This document shows, piece after piece, positions 24,705 through 33,099 of a DNA stretch of 64,000 nt (the first letter of the stretch is position 1; the number at the start of each line of letters is the position of its first letter). The stretch is from Hymenobacter negativus. Lineage in GTDB: Bacteria > Bacteroidota > Bacteroidia > Cytophagales > Hymenobacteraceae. The translations under genes and the position numbers were made by a program. The notes beneath the pieces were generated by a model. The model saw only the letters and a list, made by a program, of their open reading frames with translations, made no database searches and had not been told where the DNA came from. The stretch covers positions 248,001 through 312,000 of the forward strand of contig NZ_JAEDAE010000003.1 of NCBI RefSeq assembly GCF_016056375.1. Direction: 5' to 3'.

Positions 24705-25373
24705 ATGAACCCCAAATCCATCGTCCAGCTGCCCGAATTGCTCTACATTCACGACCCGCTGTGCGGCTGGTGCTATGGTATGAGCCCGGTTATCAATCAG
24801 GTGCAACGGGAGTTTGCGGGGCGGGTCGACGTGTCGGTGCTGTGCGGCGGCATGGTGCGCGATGCCGATGCCGGCCCGATTGGCGAAAGCTGGGACTACA
24901 TCCGCCAATCGTTGGTGCAGGTAGAAGACGTGACCGGCGTGGCGTTTGGCGAGCCGTTCAAAGCGCTGGGCGAGGCCGGCACGTACCACCACGACTCGGA
25001 GCCGCCGAGCCGGGCCATCGTGGCCTTCCGCCACCTCACGCAAGACCCGGCCCGCACCGTGGCCTTCGCCCACGCCGTGCAAACGGCCTTTTTTCGTGAT
25101 GGCCAGGACTTGAACGCCGCTGCTACTTATGCGCCGCTGCTGGCCCCGTTCGGGCTGGATGAGGCGGAGTTTCTGCGCCGTTTTGCCGCGTCCGAAACGG
25201 CCACGGCCGCCCGGCAGGAGTTTGCGGCGGTGGCCCGCATTGGCGTGCAGGGCTTTCCCACGGCGGTGGTGCGGATTGGGGAGCAGGGCTACGTGCTGAC
25301 ACGGGGCTACCAGCCGTTTGAGCAGCTGCGGGCGGGGCTGGAGCAGTTGTTGTTGGAGGAATCGGGGCGCTAG
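24705..25373 (+). CDS. DsbA-family protein (CGWC)
   Basis: This 222-residue thioredoxin-fold protein lacks a signal peptide, so it is probably cytoplasmic and of the FrnE/2-hydroxychromene isomerase-like group. The active site is in YIHDPLCGWCYGMSP (CGWC at about 20-23). A helical insertion spans about 60-170, and the cis-Pro region is VQGFPTAVV. The downstream convergent gene stops 9 bases away. Redox repair or a detoxification reaction is plausible; substrate unknown. Confidence 0.88.
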   Translation: MNPKSIVQLPELLYIHDPLCGWCYGMSPVINQVQREFAGRVDVSVLCGGMVRDADAGPIGESWDYIRQSLVQVEDVTGVAFGEPFKALGEAGTYHHDSEPPSRAIVAFRHLTQDPARTVAFAHAVQTAFFRDGQDLNAAATYAPLLAPFGLDEAEFLRRFAASETATAARQEFAAVARIGVQGFPTAVVRIGEQGYVLTRGYQPFEQLRAGLEQLLLEESGR

Positions 25374-25381
25374 CGCGGCCG

Positions 25382-26038
25382 TTAGCGCACCCGCACGGTC
25401 TGCTTTTTCAAGGGCGACCACGCAATCTGGTGGCTATCTTCCTTGCCTTTCAGGTACTCGAACCCGATGGCGTCGGGCCGATTTTGAAAGTCATTCCAGG
25501 TAGCGCGGTCAAGATTTTCGACTCCGTCCGGAAACGCGGCTTTGGCCGCTACGGCTGGCGTGTGGAACTGCTTGGGCAGAAAAAACCGGTCGATGCGCCG
25601 CAGCACGAAGGTTTCGCGCTCGGCGCGGGTAGCGGTAGGGCCTTTCATCTCATACACCAGCGCGGCTTCGAGGTCGGGCTCGGTCAGCATTTCGCGGAAA
25701 ATAACCTGGCCGTCGGGGTCGGTGATGGTGAATTCGCCGGTGCCTTCGAGAATGGACGGACCTCGAAAGACGAGCTGAAATTTGTCGGCCGGGCCTTTGG
25801 GCCGGCTGAAATTGTGCGCCAGTCGCGCCACGCGCAGCGTGTCGCTCACGGCCGAAACGGCTTTGGTATGGGCAGTGTCGGGGGCGGGCAGGGCATTATT
25901 GGTAGCAGCGGGCGTGGTGGTGCTATTCGGTCCCTGGCGGTCGGCCATGCGGGAAACCGAGCCTTCGTTCACCGCTGAAGGAGTGGAGTTGCAGGCGGCC
26001 AGTAGCGGCAGCAACAGGAAGAGTCGGGTGGTACGCAT
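25382..26038 (-). CDS. Lipoprotein of unknown function
   Basis: This 218-residue protein starts at MRTTRLFLLLPLLAACN with lipidation at Cys16; the longer in-frame start at 26161 would overlap the UbiA-family gene. After a Ser/Thr/Pro-rich tether, VSDTLRVARLAHNFSRPKGPADKFQLVFRG, FTITDPDGQVIF and a charged C-terminal half follow. I recognise no family. Confidence 0.7.
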   Translation of the reverse strand: MRTTRLFLLLPLLAACNSTPSAVNEGSVSRMADRQGPNSTTTPAATNNALPAPDTAHTKAVSAVSDTLRVARLAHNFSRPKGPADKFQLVFRGPSILEGTGEFTITDPDGQVIFREMLTEPDLEAALVYEMKGPTATRAERETFVLRRIDRFFLPKQFHTPAVAAKAAFPDGVENLDRATWNDFQNRPDAIGFEYLKGKEDSHQIAWSPLKKQTVRVR

Positions 26039-26118
26039 GACAACGGCACGTTGAAGTGAAATGCCTATTGATACGCGGTGAGGGACCGCCTGAGTTACTG
26101 CCGTTCTTCCACAGAGGC

Positions 26119-26991
26119 TCAATGCCAGAGCAGCATGGCAATAAAGGCCGCGCTTAAGCACAGCGACGACACCTGATTCATTCGCATGGTATGCTCGAAA
26201 TCAGCCGCGCTTTCGTCGTGCCACACGGCCCAGGCCCAGCGGCTGAACAGTGCCACCACTGGCCCGGTGGCCACCAGAAAAATCAGCAGTGGGCGGATTT
26301 CCTGCCGCAGCCAGTAGGCCAGGCCCAGCGCCGCCGCGCCCGCCAGCAGCCCGATAGCCGCAAAGATGAACGTGCCCCGAATGCCCAGCCGCAGGCTCAG
26401 GGTGCGGTCGCCACGCCGGGCATCTTCTTCGTGCTGATATACTTGCGTGAGCGGATAGGAACCGCACAAAAACAGTGTACTAACCAGCGCCAGCAGCAAA
26501 TTGGTTTTCTCGAACAGTTGCTCTGGCGCGGCCCCCACGCCCACCTGTGTCATCAGCAGCGTGAACGCGCCCTGGAAAACCACCACCACCAGCGTGCTCA
26601 GCAGCGGGTATTTCTTTAGCCGAATGCCCTCGTAGCTGTAAGCCTTCGACACTAGCAAATACACCACCACCAGCGCGGCAAACGGCAGCGAGAGCAGCAC
26701 CGCGCCCGCCACGGCCAGCGTATCGAACAGCCAGACCAAGTGCAGGAGCTCGGGCGTGACTTTGGGTGGCGCTTTCAGGCCGCCAATGCTGCCTTCGTCC
26801 TTGTCGTAGTAAGAATTGTAGCCGTTGGAAGCCGGGTAGGCCAGCAGGTGCAGCACTATAAATACGCCCACGGCCCGCCACCCGCTCCACGGACCGCGCA
26901 AGGCGCTCAGTCCGAACCAGAACACGGGCATGAGGTAAACGGAAAACGGAATGCGCAGCAGCGGCAGTGCCTTCTTGTAAGCAGTGAGCAA
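26119..26991 (-). CDS. UbiA-family prenyltransferase
   Basis: This 290-residue protein has eight or nine predicted membrane segments. UbiA aspartate motifs are present: NGYNSYYDKDEGSIGG (NxxxD type, near 58-73) and YQHEEDARRGDRTLSLRLG (near 186-204). Members transfer prenyl chains to aromatic or other acceptors in menaquinone, heme O and related pathways. The neighbouring methyltransferase on the same strand makes a small lipid or quinone modification pathway possible, but the substrate cannot be read from sequence. Confidence 0.85.
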   Translation of the reverse strand: MLTAYKKALPLLRIPFSVYLMPVFWFGLSALRGPWSGWRAVGVFIVLHLLAYPASNGYNSYYDKDEGSIGGLKAPPKVTPELLHLVWLFDTLAVAGAVLLSLPFAALVVVYLLVSKAYSYEGIRLKKYPLLSTLVVVVFQGAFTLLMTQVGVGAAPEQLFEKTNLLLALVSTLFLCGSYPLTQVYQHEEDARRGDRTLSLRLGIRGTFIFAAIGLLAGAAALGLAYWLRQEIRPLLIFLVATGPVVALFSRWAWAVWHDESAADFEHTMRMNQVSSLCLSAAFIAMLLWH

Positions 26992-27070
26992 GGGTTCAGT
27001 CAGTTAGGCTTAGCCAATATAGCGGGCGTCCGCAAAGGTGAGCAAAAGCTGCAACAGAAACAGCCGCAAC

Positions 27071-27886
27071 TCAGGCGTCATGGTTGCTGGCCGGTTGCGC
27101 AGCCCCAACCGGCCAGCCGATAAGGTACGTAACCTGCGGCCCCCACCAATGACGCTTTTTGCCCGCCTGCCAGGTGAAAGCACCTGCCGGGTCGGCGGCG
27201 TGGGCCAGAGCCAGCAGCTCATCAACTGAGTACATCCGCAGCAGCGACACCGCCCCATCCCAAATGGTGCAGAGTGGAATGAGCGGAATCAGATAAGTAA
27301 AAACCAACCTACTGAGGCGGAAAGGCCGAAAAAACGGCGTGAGCAGCAGCTGCGCCACCGGTAGCACCGTGAGGGCCAGCAGCAGCTCGGCCCAATGCTT
27401 GCCTGCGCCCTCAAATACGCCAATGCCGGTGCCAGCCCGCACGGCATCGCGCAGCATGGCAGTGGCCGCATCGGGCGGGAAGTGGTGGAAGGCCGAAAAA
27501 ATGGTGCGGAAGCCCGTCAGCTGTGCGGGCACGGCCAGGGCATTCACCGATGTGGGCTCGAAGCCAATGGCCCCGTTGGTGCGGTGGGCGATATCGGCCC
27601 AGGCGGCGGGCTGGGGGTAGAGGTCAGTGAGAGTAATAGTGGCCTGCTGGCCCAGCGCACGCAGGGCAGCCAGCACGGTTTCGGTGCCGCCGCCGGCCCC
27701 GGCGCCCAGCTCCAACACGCGGGTTTGGGCGGTGCGGGCGAGGCCCTCGGCCAGCAGCGGCGCGATAGGCCGGTAGGTGCCGAGCGCCGAAATCATGAAC
27801 CGCAGGTAGTCCATCATCCCGGCCCGGATGGTGGCCGGAAACCAGGGTAAATCCTCAAACTCGAATAACCGCAGGCGAAGGCGCAT
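27071..27886 (-). CDS. Class I SAM-dependent methyltransferase
   Basis: This is a 271-residue protein. The SAM site is RVLELGAGAGGGTETVLAAL (motif I near 57-76), followed by ITLTDLYPQPAAW and FRTIFSAFHHFPPDAATAML. A hydrophobic stretch (LLLALTVLPVAQLLLTPFF, about 170-190) suggests membrane association. It is upstream of the UbiA-family gene by 79 bases on the same strand. The substrate is unknown. Confidence 0.82.
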   Translation of the reverse strand: MRLRLRLFEFEDLPWFPATIRAGMMDYLRFMISALGTYRPIAPLLAEGLARTAQTRVLELGAGAGGGTETVLAALRALGQQATITLTDLYPQPAAWADIAHRTNGAIGFEPTSVNALAVPAQLTGFRTIFSAFHHFPPDAATAMLRDAVRAGTGIGVFEGAGKHWAELLLALTVLPVAQLLLTPFFRPFRLSRLVFTYLIPLIPLCTIWDGAVSLLRMYSVDELLALAHAADPAGAFTWQAGKKRHWWGPQVTYLIGWPVGAAQPASNHDA

Positions 27887-27981
27887 GGTCCGATGATACG
27901 CAGCCGCCGCTTATAGAGGCTGTTTGTGGGCTCGAAAAAAAATAAAAAGAAGCGAGACCAGAATTCAATTTAATTCATCAA

Positions 27982-27996
27982 CTTTGCATCACAAAG
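27982..27996. promoter_or_regulatory. Candidate operator CTTTG-N5-CAAAG
   Basis: The palindrome CTTTGCATCACAAAG lies 14 bases before the membrane-protein gene at 28010. A matching site occurs at 29034-29050; between them lies the gene for a winged-helix regulator. Confidence 0.5.
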
Positions 27997-28009
27997 CACT
28001 TCGATTGTT

Positions 28010-28681
28010 ATGAAGCCCGCCGCTGCTCCCGACCCGCTTGCCCAGCTCACCGAAATCCGCGCCATCATGGAGCGCAGCTCGCGCTTTTTATCGCTGTCCG
28101 GCCTGAGCGGGGTAGGGGCGGGTGTGGTGGCACTGCTGGGCGCGGCCGCCGGCCATTTCTACCTGCAAAGCCAGTACCCCAGCGAGTACGGCCCGGCCGG
28201 CTATTCGCACTTGGTGGCCAGCACCGAAACCGAGCGGCAGGCGGCGCTGCCGTTTCTGCTGCTGCTGGCGGGTGGCGTGATTGCGGCGGCATTACTGGTG
28301 GCGTTTTTCTTCACCCAGCGCCGCACCCGGCGCGCTGGCCAGACGCTGTGGAGCGGCCCGGCGCGCCGGGTGGCCGTGGCCCTGGCGGTGCCGCTGGTGG
28401 CGGGCGGGCTGTTCTGCCTGCGGCTGTACCTGGGCGGCGATGCGGGCATGGTGATACCGGGCCTGCTGGTGTTCTACGGCCTGGCGCTGCTCAACGCCAG
28501 CAAGTACACATTAGACGAAATCCGGTGGCTGGGGCTTACCCAAATTGTGCTGGGACTGCTGGCCATGCTGCAACCCGGCTGGGGCCTGCTTTACTTTGCG
28601 CTCGGTTTCGGCCTGGGCCACATCGGCTACGGCCTGCTGATGTATAACCGCTACGAGCGGACGGGCGCGGCGGCCCAATAA
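28010..28681 (+). CDS. Integral membrane protein
   Basis: This 223-residue protein has about six hydrophobic segments (LSGVGAGVVALLGAAAGH, FLLLLAGGVIAAALLVAFFF, VAVALAVPLVAGGLFCL, VIPGLLVFYGLALLNA and others). The N-terminus LAQLTEIRAIMERSSRFLSLSG resembles a Bacteroidota family of small membrane proteins encoded with a winged-helix regulator. It ends 14 bases before that regulator, so the two form an operon. Confidence 0.75.
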   Translation: MKPAAAPDPLAQLTEIRAIMERSSRFLSLSGLSGVGAGVVALLGAAAGHFYLQSQYPSEYGPAGYSHLVASTETERQAALPFLLLLAGGVIAAALLVAFFFTQRRTRRAGQTLWSGPARRVAVALAVPLVAGGLFCLRLYLGGDAGMVIPGLLVFYGLALLNASKYTLDEIRWLGLTQIVLGLLAMLQPGWGLLYFALGFGLGHIGYGLLMYNRYERTGAAAQ

Positions 28682-28695
28682 CCTTTAGTATTCCG

Positions 28696-28989
28696 GTGAA
28701 GCACCTCATTCATACCCTCAACAAGGCTTTTGACCACCGCGTGCGGCTGGGCGTGATGGCCGTGTTGCTGGCCAATGACTCGGTGAGCTTCAACGACTTG
28801 AAGGAAGCGCTTGACCTCACCGATGGCAACCTGGCCAGCCACGTTGCGGCCCTCGAAAAGGCCGAATATGTGCTGGTGAGCAAGCAATTCGTGGGCAAAA
28901 AACCCAACACTACCTACACCGCTACCGCCGCCGGCAAGGCCGCTTTCCAACAACACCTGGCCGCGCTGGAGAAGCTGCTGCGGCCCTGA
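28696..28989 (+). CDS. Winged-helix transcriptional regulator (HTH_34/MarR-like)
   Basis: This 97-residue protein starts at GTG 28696. It is a compact winged helix: HTLNKAFDHRVRLGVMAVLL, SVSFNDLKEALDLTDGNLASHVAALEKAEYV, KKPNTTYTATAAGKAAF. This matches the small regulators found beside membrane proteins in Bacteroidota. It probably represses its own operon and the next one through the paired CTTTG-N5-CAAAG sites; that is inferred from position. Confidence 0.88.
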   Translation: MKHLIHTLNKAFDHRVRLGVMAVLLANDSVSFNDLKEALDLTDGNLASHVAALEKAEYVLVSKQFVGKKPNTTYTATAAGKAAFQQHLAALEKLLRP

Positions 28990-29033
28990 TTTTTTGAAAA
29001 GGAAGCCATCGAGGCTCTTTTTTTTGAACCGAT

Positions 29034-29050
29034 ACTTTGCATTTCAAAGT
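29034..29050. promoter_or_regulatory. Candidate operator ACTTTG-N5-CAAAGT overlapping promoter
   Basis: This perfect 6-bp palindrome overlaps a TACTTTG promoter-like box about 100 bases before the DUF4173 gene, and is the same in outline as the site at 27982. Confidence 0.55.
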
Positions 29051-29150
29051 TCTTTAAAGCCAAGACAGTATTCTGTGGCAGCTGTACACCGACGTTGAGC
29101 GGTCCGCCTTCCCCTGATTCTAACCTGCTTCATCACCTAACTCATTCTCA

Positions 29151-30773
29151 ATGAATCCTGTCATTTCATTATCCGAAGATTCGGCGGAGCTGCGGCAATC
29201 AGCCCCTGCTGTTATGCTTTCAACCAGCCAGAAGGTGCTGCTGCTGCTGGGCGTGGTGCTCTTCGATTATCTGTTCTGGCGCGAAGGCGGCGGCGTGAAC
29301 ATGCTGGTGTTCACGGTATTCATCCTGGTTGTGCAGTTCGTGCTGCTGCCGCGCCACGCGGCGGTGCGCCGCTCCGGCTACTTCTGGCTGATGGTGGGCG
29401 GCAGCTTGTTTGGGGCCGCCATGATGGCCGTGTACGGCTCGGCGGTGGCGGCGCTGGCCTGCATGGCCTCGGTGCTGATGCTGCTGGGCTACGTGAACCA
29501 GCCGCACCTGAAGCTGGTGCTCTACGCCCTGCTCACGGCGGCCAACAGCCTGGCGCAAGCCTGGTTGCGGGTGTTGCAGAGTGTGCGTCCCCCGCGCAAC
29601 GCCGGGGCCGGTGTGCGGCGGGGCTGGTTCTACGGCCGCTTGTTTCTGGTGCCGCTGGGCATTCTGGGAGCTTTTCACCTACTCTTCGCCGTAGCCAACC
29701 CGCGCTACGACGCCCTGAGCGGCCAAGTGCTGGCGCAGCTCGGCGAGTGGCTGGCGCAGCTGCTGCCCGATATTTCCATTGGCCATTTGCTGTTCATCTC
29801 ACTGGGCTTTCTGGTAACGACCGGGGTAGTGGTAGCGGTGCCAGTGTATTACTTCGCCGACCACGAGTCGCGCTTCGGTGAGTTTATTCGGCGGCAGCGC
29901 GACCGTGTGGCATCTTTCGGCGTGCGCCGCCCCGATTTCAGCTTCCGCGATACCCGGATGCTCGATTTGCGCAAGGAGTTTCTGGCCGCCGCCGCCGTGT
30001 TTGGGCTGGTGAATGTACTGCTGCTGGCGGTGAATGCCATCGACATCAACTGGCTATGGTTTGGGTTCGAGCCTGCGCCGGACTTCGACCTCGCCCAGTT
30101 CGTGCACGAGGGCACGTATGTGCTCATCTTCAGCATCCTGCTCGCCATGGGCATTGTGCTGTGGTTCTTCCGCCGCAACCTCAATTTCTACCAGCCCGGC
30201 CTGCCGTGGCTGCGCTGGGGTGCCACCGTGTGGGTGATGCAGAATGCCGTGCTAGCCATTTCGGTGGGCCTGCGCAATTACTACTACATCCTGAACAGTG
30301 GCATTGCGTACAAGCGCATCGGTGTGTGCTTCTTCCTGCTGCTGGTGTTTTTTGGGCTGGTCACGGTGCTGCTGAAAATCTGGCAGCGCCGCTCGGCCTA
30401 CAGCCTCATCCGCCTCAATTCGCTGGCCGTGTACGCGGTGCTGCTGTTGCTGGCCGCCGGCAACTGGGAAGTCTGGATTGCTGAATACAACCTCCAGGGC
30501 AACTTCCCGAGCATCGATGCGGGCTTTCTGCTGACGATGCCCGGCCGCGCGCTGCCCACCCTGCTAGCCCACCGCCAGGGGTTCGACACCACCCCGCACC
30601 TCACCACCGAGGACGAATACGGCAACGCCGCTACCATGACGGCTGCGGACGCCCAGAAGCGGCTCAACGTGGCCGTGGCCAACTGGCGGGCGCACCACGA
30701 AGCCCAAACCGGCTGGCAGGGCTTCACCTACGCCGACTGGCAGGCATACCAACAGCTCGGCGGCCATGAATAA
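29151..30773 (+). CDS. DUF4173-family membrane protein
   Basis: This 540-residue protein has at least ten hydrophobic segments. Family-like features are VVLFDYLFWREGGGVNMLVF near the start and SVGLRNYYYILNSGIAYKRIGVCFFLLLVFFGLVTV in the second half, typical of DUF4173 (DUF4153-related). The last 100 residues are soluble (LLAHRQGFDTTPHLTTEDEYG). Function is unknown. The stop overlaps the ATG of the next gene by 8 bases, so the two are coupled. Confidence 0.85.
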   Translation: MNPVISLSEDSAELRQSAPAVMLSTSQKVLLLLGVVLFDYLFWREGGGVNMLVFTVFILVVQFVLLPRHAAVRRSGYFWLMVGGSLFGAAMMAVYGSAVAALACMASVLMLLGYVNQPHLKLVLYALLTAANSLAQAWLRVLQSVRPPRNAGAGVRRGWFYGRLFLVPLGILGAFHLLFAVANPRYDALSGQVLAQLGEWLAQLLPDISIGHLLFISLGFLVTTGVVVAVPVYYFADHESRFGEFIRRQRDRVASFGVRRPDFSFRDTRMLDLRKEFLAAAAVFGLVNVLLLAVNAIDINWLWFGFEPAPDFDLAQFVHEGTYVLIFSILLAMGIVLWFFRRNLNFYQPGLPWLRWGATVWVMQNAVLAISVGLRNYYYILNSGIAYKRIGVCFFLLLVFFGLVTVLLKIWQRRSAYSLIRLNSLAVYAVLLLLAAGNWEVWIAEYNLQGNFPSIDAGFLLTMPGRALPTLLAHRQGFDTTPHLTTEDEYGNAATMTAADAQKRLNVAVANWRAHHEAQTGWQGFTYADWQAYQQLGGHE

Positions 30774-31164
30774 GCTCATTCACACGGCCCTGCCCTCGGG
30801 CGTGCTGCGGTGGCTGAGCGCCAGCCTGGCCTGGACCGCCGTCTGCCTGCTGCCCTGCGCCGCCTTCTGGTATTGGGCGATGGAGGTGAAGGATGCCAAT
30901 TGCCGCTCCTGCGGCACCACGGCGCTGCTCACGCCGCTTGCGATTGTGGTTGTGCTAGGCTCGAAGGTATTTCTGGCCCGGGCGTTTGCCGGCTCAAACT
31001 CTTTGTTTGAACAAGCCCGATGGCGCGATTGGACCACCGTTGTGGCGTTTGGCTGGCTCCTGGTGCTGCGGATAATTCTGATGGCCTGGCTGCTGCTGGA
31101 CCTGGGCATCGTGATTCTGATGCTGTTCAGCTGGCTGGACGACGGCAAATCCTGGAGTGTCTAA
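30766..31164 (+). CDS. Small membrane protein, coupled to DUF4173 gene
   Basis: This 132-residue protein has three hydrophobic segments (SLAWTAVCLLPCAAFWYWAM, LLTPLAIVVVLGSKVFLARAF, LLVLRIILMAWLLLDLGIVILMLF). A CRSC motif lies in the first loop. The start ATG lies inside the end of the DUF4173 gene. No family recognised. Confidence 0.7.
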   Translation: MNKLIHTALPSGVLRWLSASLAWTAVCLLPCAAFWYWAMEVKDANCRSCGTTALLTPLAIVVVLGSKVFLARAFAGSNSLFEQARWRDWTTVVAFGWLLVLRIILMAWLLLDLGIVILMLFSWLDDGKSWSV

Positions 31165-31194
31165 TCTGAATTTTAACGCTTTATAACTCCCGAA

Positions 31195-31410
31195 ATGATT
31201 CCTCAATTCGCTCTCACTTTTCTCGGTGTCCTGTTCTGCATCGGCGATGTGGCCGCGCTGGGCCTGCTGCTGGCCTGGCAGGAGCGCGCCGCCTCGCCCG
31301 ATGCCCGCTGGCGCCGCCTGATTCGCGGCGTACTGCCGGCCACCATTGTGCTGCTGGCGCTGCTGCTGCTGGCCTTCACCCAGCTCATGCTGCTGTGGTC
31401 GCGGCAGTAG
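31195..31410 (+). CDS. Small two-segment membrane protein
   Basis: This 71-residue protein has segments FALTFLGVLFCIGDVAALGLLLA and ATIVLLALLLLAFTQLMLL separated by an Arg-rich loop. It continues the same-strand series of small membrane proteins. Function unknown. Confidence 0.6.
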   Translation: MIPQFALTFLGVLFCIGDVAALGLLLAWQERAASPDARWRRLIRGVLPATIVLLALLLLAFTQLMLLWSRQ

Positions 31411-31432
31411 GGCAGGCCCTCTCCTTATCGTA

Positions 31433-31789
31433 ATGAGCTTCTTAATTCGCAGTTGGCTGCCACAAAGGCCCGTGGTGCCGCCCAAGCTGTGGCTCACGGC
31501 GGCAGCCGCTATCATAGCAGGTCTGGGCATCATTTTTCGGATGGAAATATGGCCCGGTCACCCCAAGGCCCACTTGTGGAACTGGATTGTGTTGGGAATC
31601 CTACTGCAAGCTGGCAGCATCCAGTTAATCAAGATGTTGCGCAGTTGGATTCGTCAATACCACGGCCCCGGCCTGGTGCGTCTGCTGCTGTGGGGCGCGG
31701 TGTTGCCCGTTTACGGGGTGGCGGGGCTGCTGATAGCAGGATTTGCCCTGTTCATATGCTTTAACCTGGGAAGCATTTTGATGAAATAG
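31433..31789 (+). CDS. Small membrane protein
   Basis: This 118-residue protein starts at MSFLIRSWLPQRP (31433); the in-frame start at 31346 reads a shadow frame of the previous gene. It has three hydrophobic stretches (LWLTAAAAIIAGLGIIF, NWIVLGILLQAGSIQLI, LLLWGAVLPVYGVAGLLIAGFALFIC). It is the last of the DUF4173 series. A 278-base gap with no feature I can name follows. Confidence 0.6.
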   Translation: MSFLIRSWLPQRPVVPPKLWLTAAAAIIAGLGIIFRMEIWPGHPKAHLWNWIVLGILLQAGSIQLIKMLRSWIRQYHGPGLVRLLLWGAVLPVYGVAGLLIAGFALFICFNLGSILMK

Positions 31790-32067
31790 ACGTGAGTTCA
31801 GGCGGCGTTGCCTGATTATGGGAATGCGGCCGGGCAGGGCTCAATCAGGGGATTATGTAAAAAGCTGAATTCAGCAGGAAGACCGTTATTCTTGAGAAAA
31901 TCTGTTGTTAAACTTCAATTAGGCACTTGCGGTGGTTTCTTTCAGCCACAGATAAGAGCCTCAAAACTTGAAATAATGATTTATTAAAGTTTATTGTTTA
32001 GCTTGGCGGCCCGTTGGGCTTCCCATCCTGAGAACAGCCCGCTACGGCACCACCATCGCCTATCCCC

Positions 32068-32460
32068 ATGGCCCGTAAGCTGCTTCTGACTGTTCTCATC
32101 ATCGCCCTGCTCATCGAGCTGGCGCTGACGGGGGGCGCGTTTTTCGCGCCGGCTTTCACGCTGAAGCAGTTTGGGGTGGCGTATGGCCCCGATACCACGT
32201 TTCTGACATACATCGTGGCGTGGCTGCTGCTGTTTGTGTCGCTGGTGGCGGCGGTGGCCGTGGTGCAGGTGATGCGGCGCCGGCCCGGCTTTGCCACCTG
32301 GTGCTACCTGCTGGGCGTGTGGTGGATAGGCATCGGGGCGGGCATTTATTTCGCCTTCGGCAAACCCGACAATTTGTTGCTCGATTCCGTAAAAGGCTTG
32401 TTGATTATCATCCTGACGTGGCGTTGCCAGGCCTCGCGCATCATGGCGCGGCGTTACTAG
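32068..32460 (+). CDS. Membrane protein
   Basis: This 130-residue protein has four hydrophobic segments (LLLTVLIIALLIELALTGGAFF, FLTYIVAWLLLFVSLVAAVAVV, WCYLLGVWWIGIGAGIYFAFG, GLLIIILTW). The layout resembles small DUF-type membrane proteins; no motif identifies a role. Confidence 0.65.
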   Translation: MARKLLLTVLIIALLIELALTGGAFFAPAFTLKQFGVAYGPDTTFLTYIVAWLLLFVSLVAAVAVVQVMRRRPGFATWCYLLGVWWIGIGAGIYFAFGKPDNLLLDSVKGLLIIILTWRCQASRIMARRY

Positions 32461-32511
32461 CCAGCGCTCAGTATCTTGGGGCCACTTAACTGCGCTGCAT
32501 TGTCCCGCCCT

Positions 32512-32970
32512 ATGCCCACTTCTCACTTGCACCCGCTGGCCGTCGTTCCGAAAATCTCGCGCTTTGGCCGGGCCCTGGCCGGCGCGCAGGTACTCAAGGA
32601 AACGCTGAGCATCATTTTCCTGGGCCTGCCCTTGGTGAAGGCGGCGCCGCTGGTGCTGCTGTCGGCGCTGCCCGGCGTGGCGCTGTACCTGCTGCACTGG
32701 CAGCTGGCGCTGGGACGCGTGGGGCGCGTGTTTGCTGCTGCTGTGTGGGGCTTCACCCTGATTGATGAGCTGTGGGGCCTGCTGCTGTTCCAGGAGCTGG
32801 ATTCGCCCACGAGGGGCCAGATTCGGCTGCTGCACTGGAGCTACTTCCTGGGCCTGGGCATTATCCTACTGGCCCTGGCCGAGTTGGGCTGGCGCTGGCA
32901 GCGCCGCCGCGCCAAGTCCCAGCGCAATGTGCACCACAAAGCCATCCTGACGGCCCGGCAGCGCCACTAA
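32512..32970 (+). CDS. Membrane protein
   Basis: This 152-residue protein starts at MPTSHLHPLAVVPK (32512). Hydrophobic segments occur around LSIIFLGLPLVKAAPLVLLSALPGVALYLL, VFAAAVWGFTLIDELWGLLLF and WSYFLGLGIILLALAEL, with a basic tail (RWQRRRAKSQRN). Function unknown. Confidence 0.6.
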   Translation: MPTSHLHPLAVVPKISRFGRALAGAQVLKETLSIIFLGLPLVKAAPLVLLSALPGVALYLLHWQLALGRVGRVFAAAVWGFTLIDELWGLLLFQELDSPTRGQIRLLHWSYFLGLGIILLALAELGWRWQRRRAKSQRNVHHKAILTARQRH

Positions 32971-33042
32971 CACCAGGCCGGAGTACATCGCCCGATTTGC
33001 TTTGTCGGGCGCTTAATCCCGACTATTGGGGCGAGGGTCTGG

Positions 33043-33050
33043 TATATTTG
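33043..33050 (+). promoter_or_regulatory. Promoter -7 box for PBP1A gene
   Basis: TATATTTG is an exact TAnnTTTG match, 50 bases before the ATG. A TTG 15 bases upstream (33026) may be part of the -33 element. Confidence 0.6.
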
Positions 33051-33099
33051 CCGTTCTTCGCGGCGGGACTTCGGCCCCGCCATCCACTTGCCGCCTCGC

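Noticed and set aside
31346..31432. Cys-rich N-terminal extension of the membrane protein at 31433
   Set aside because: MCCWRCCCWP is read from the alternative frame of the preceding small membrane-protein gene.
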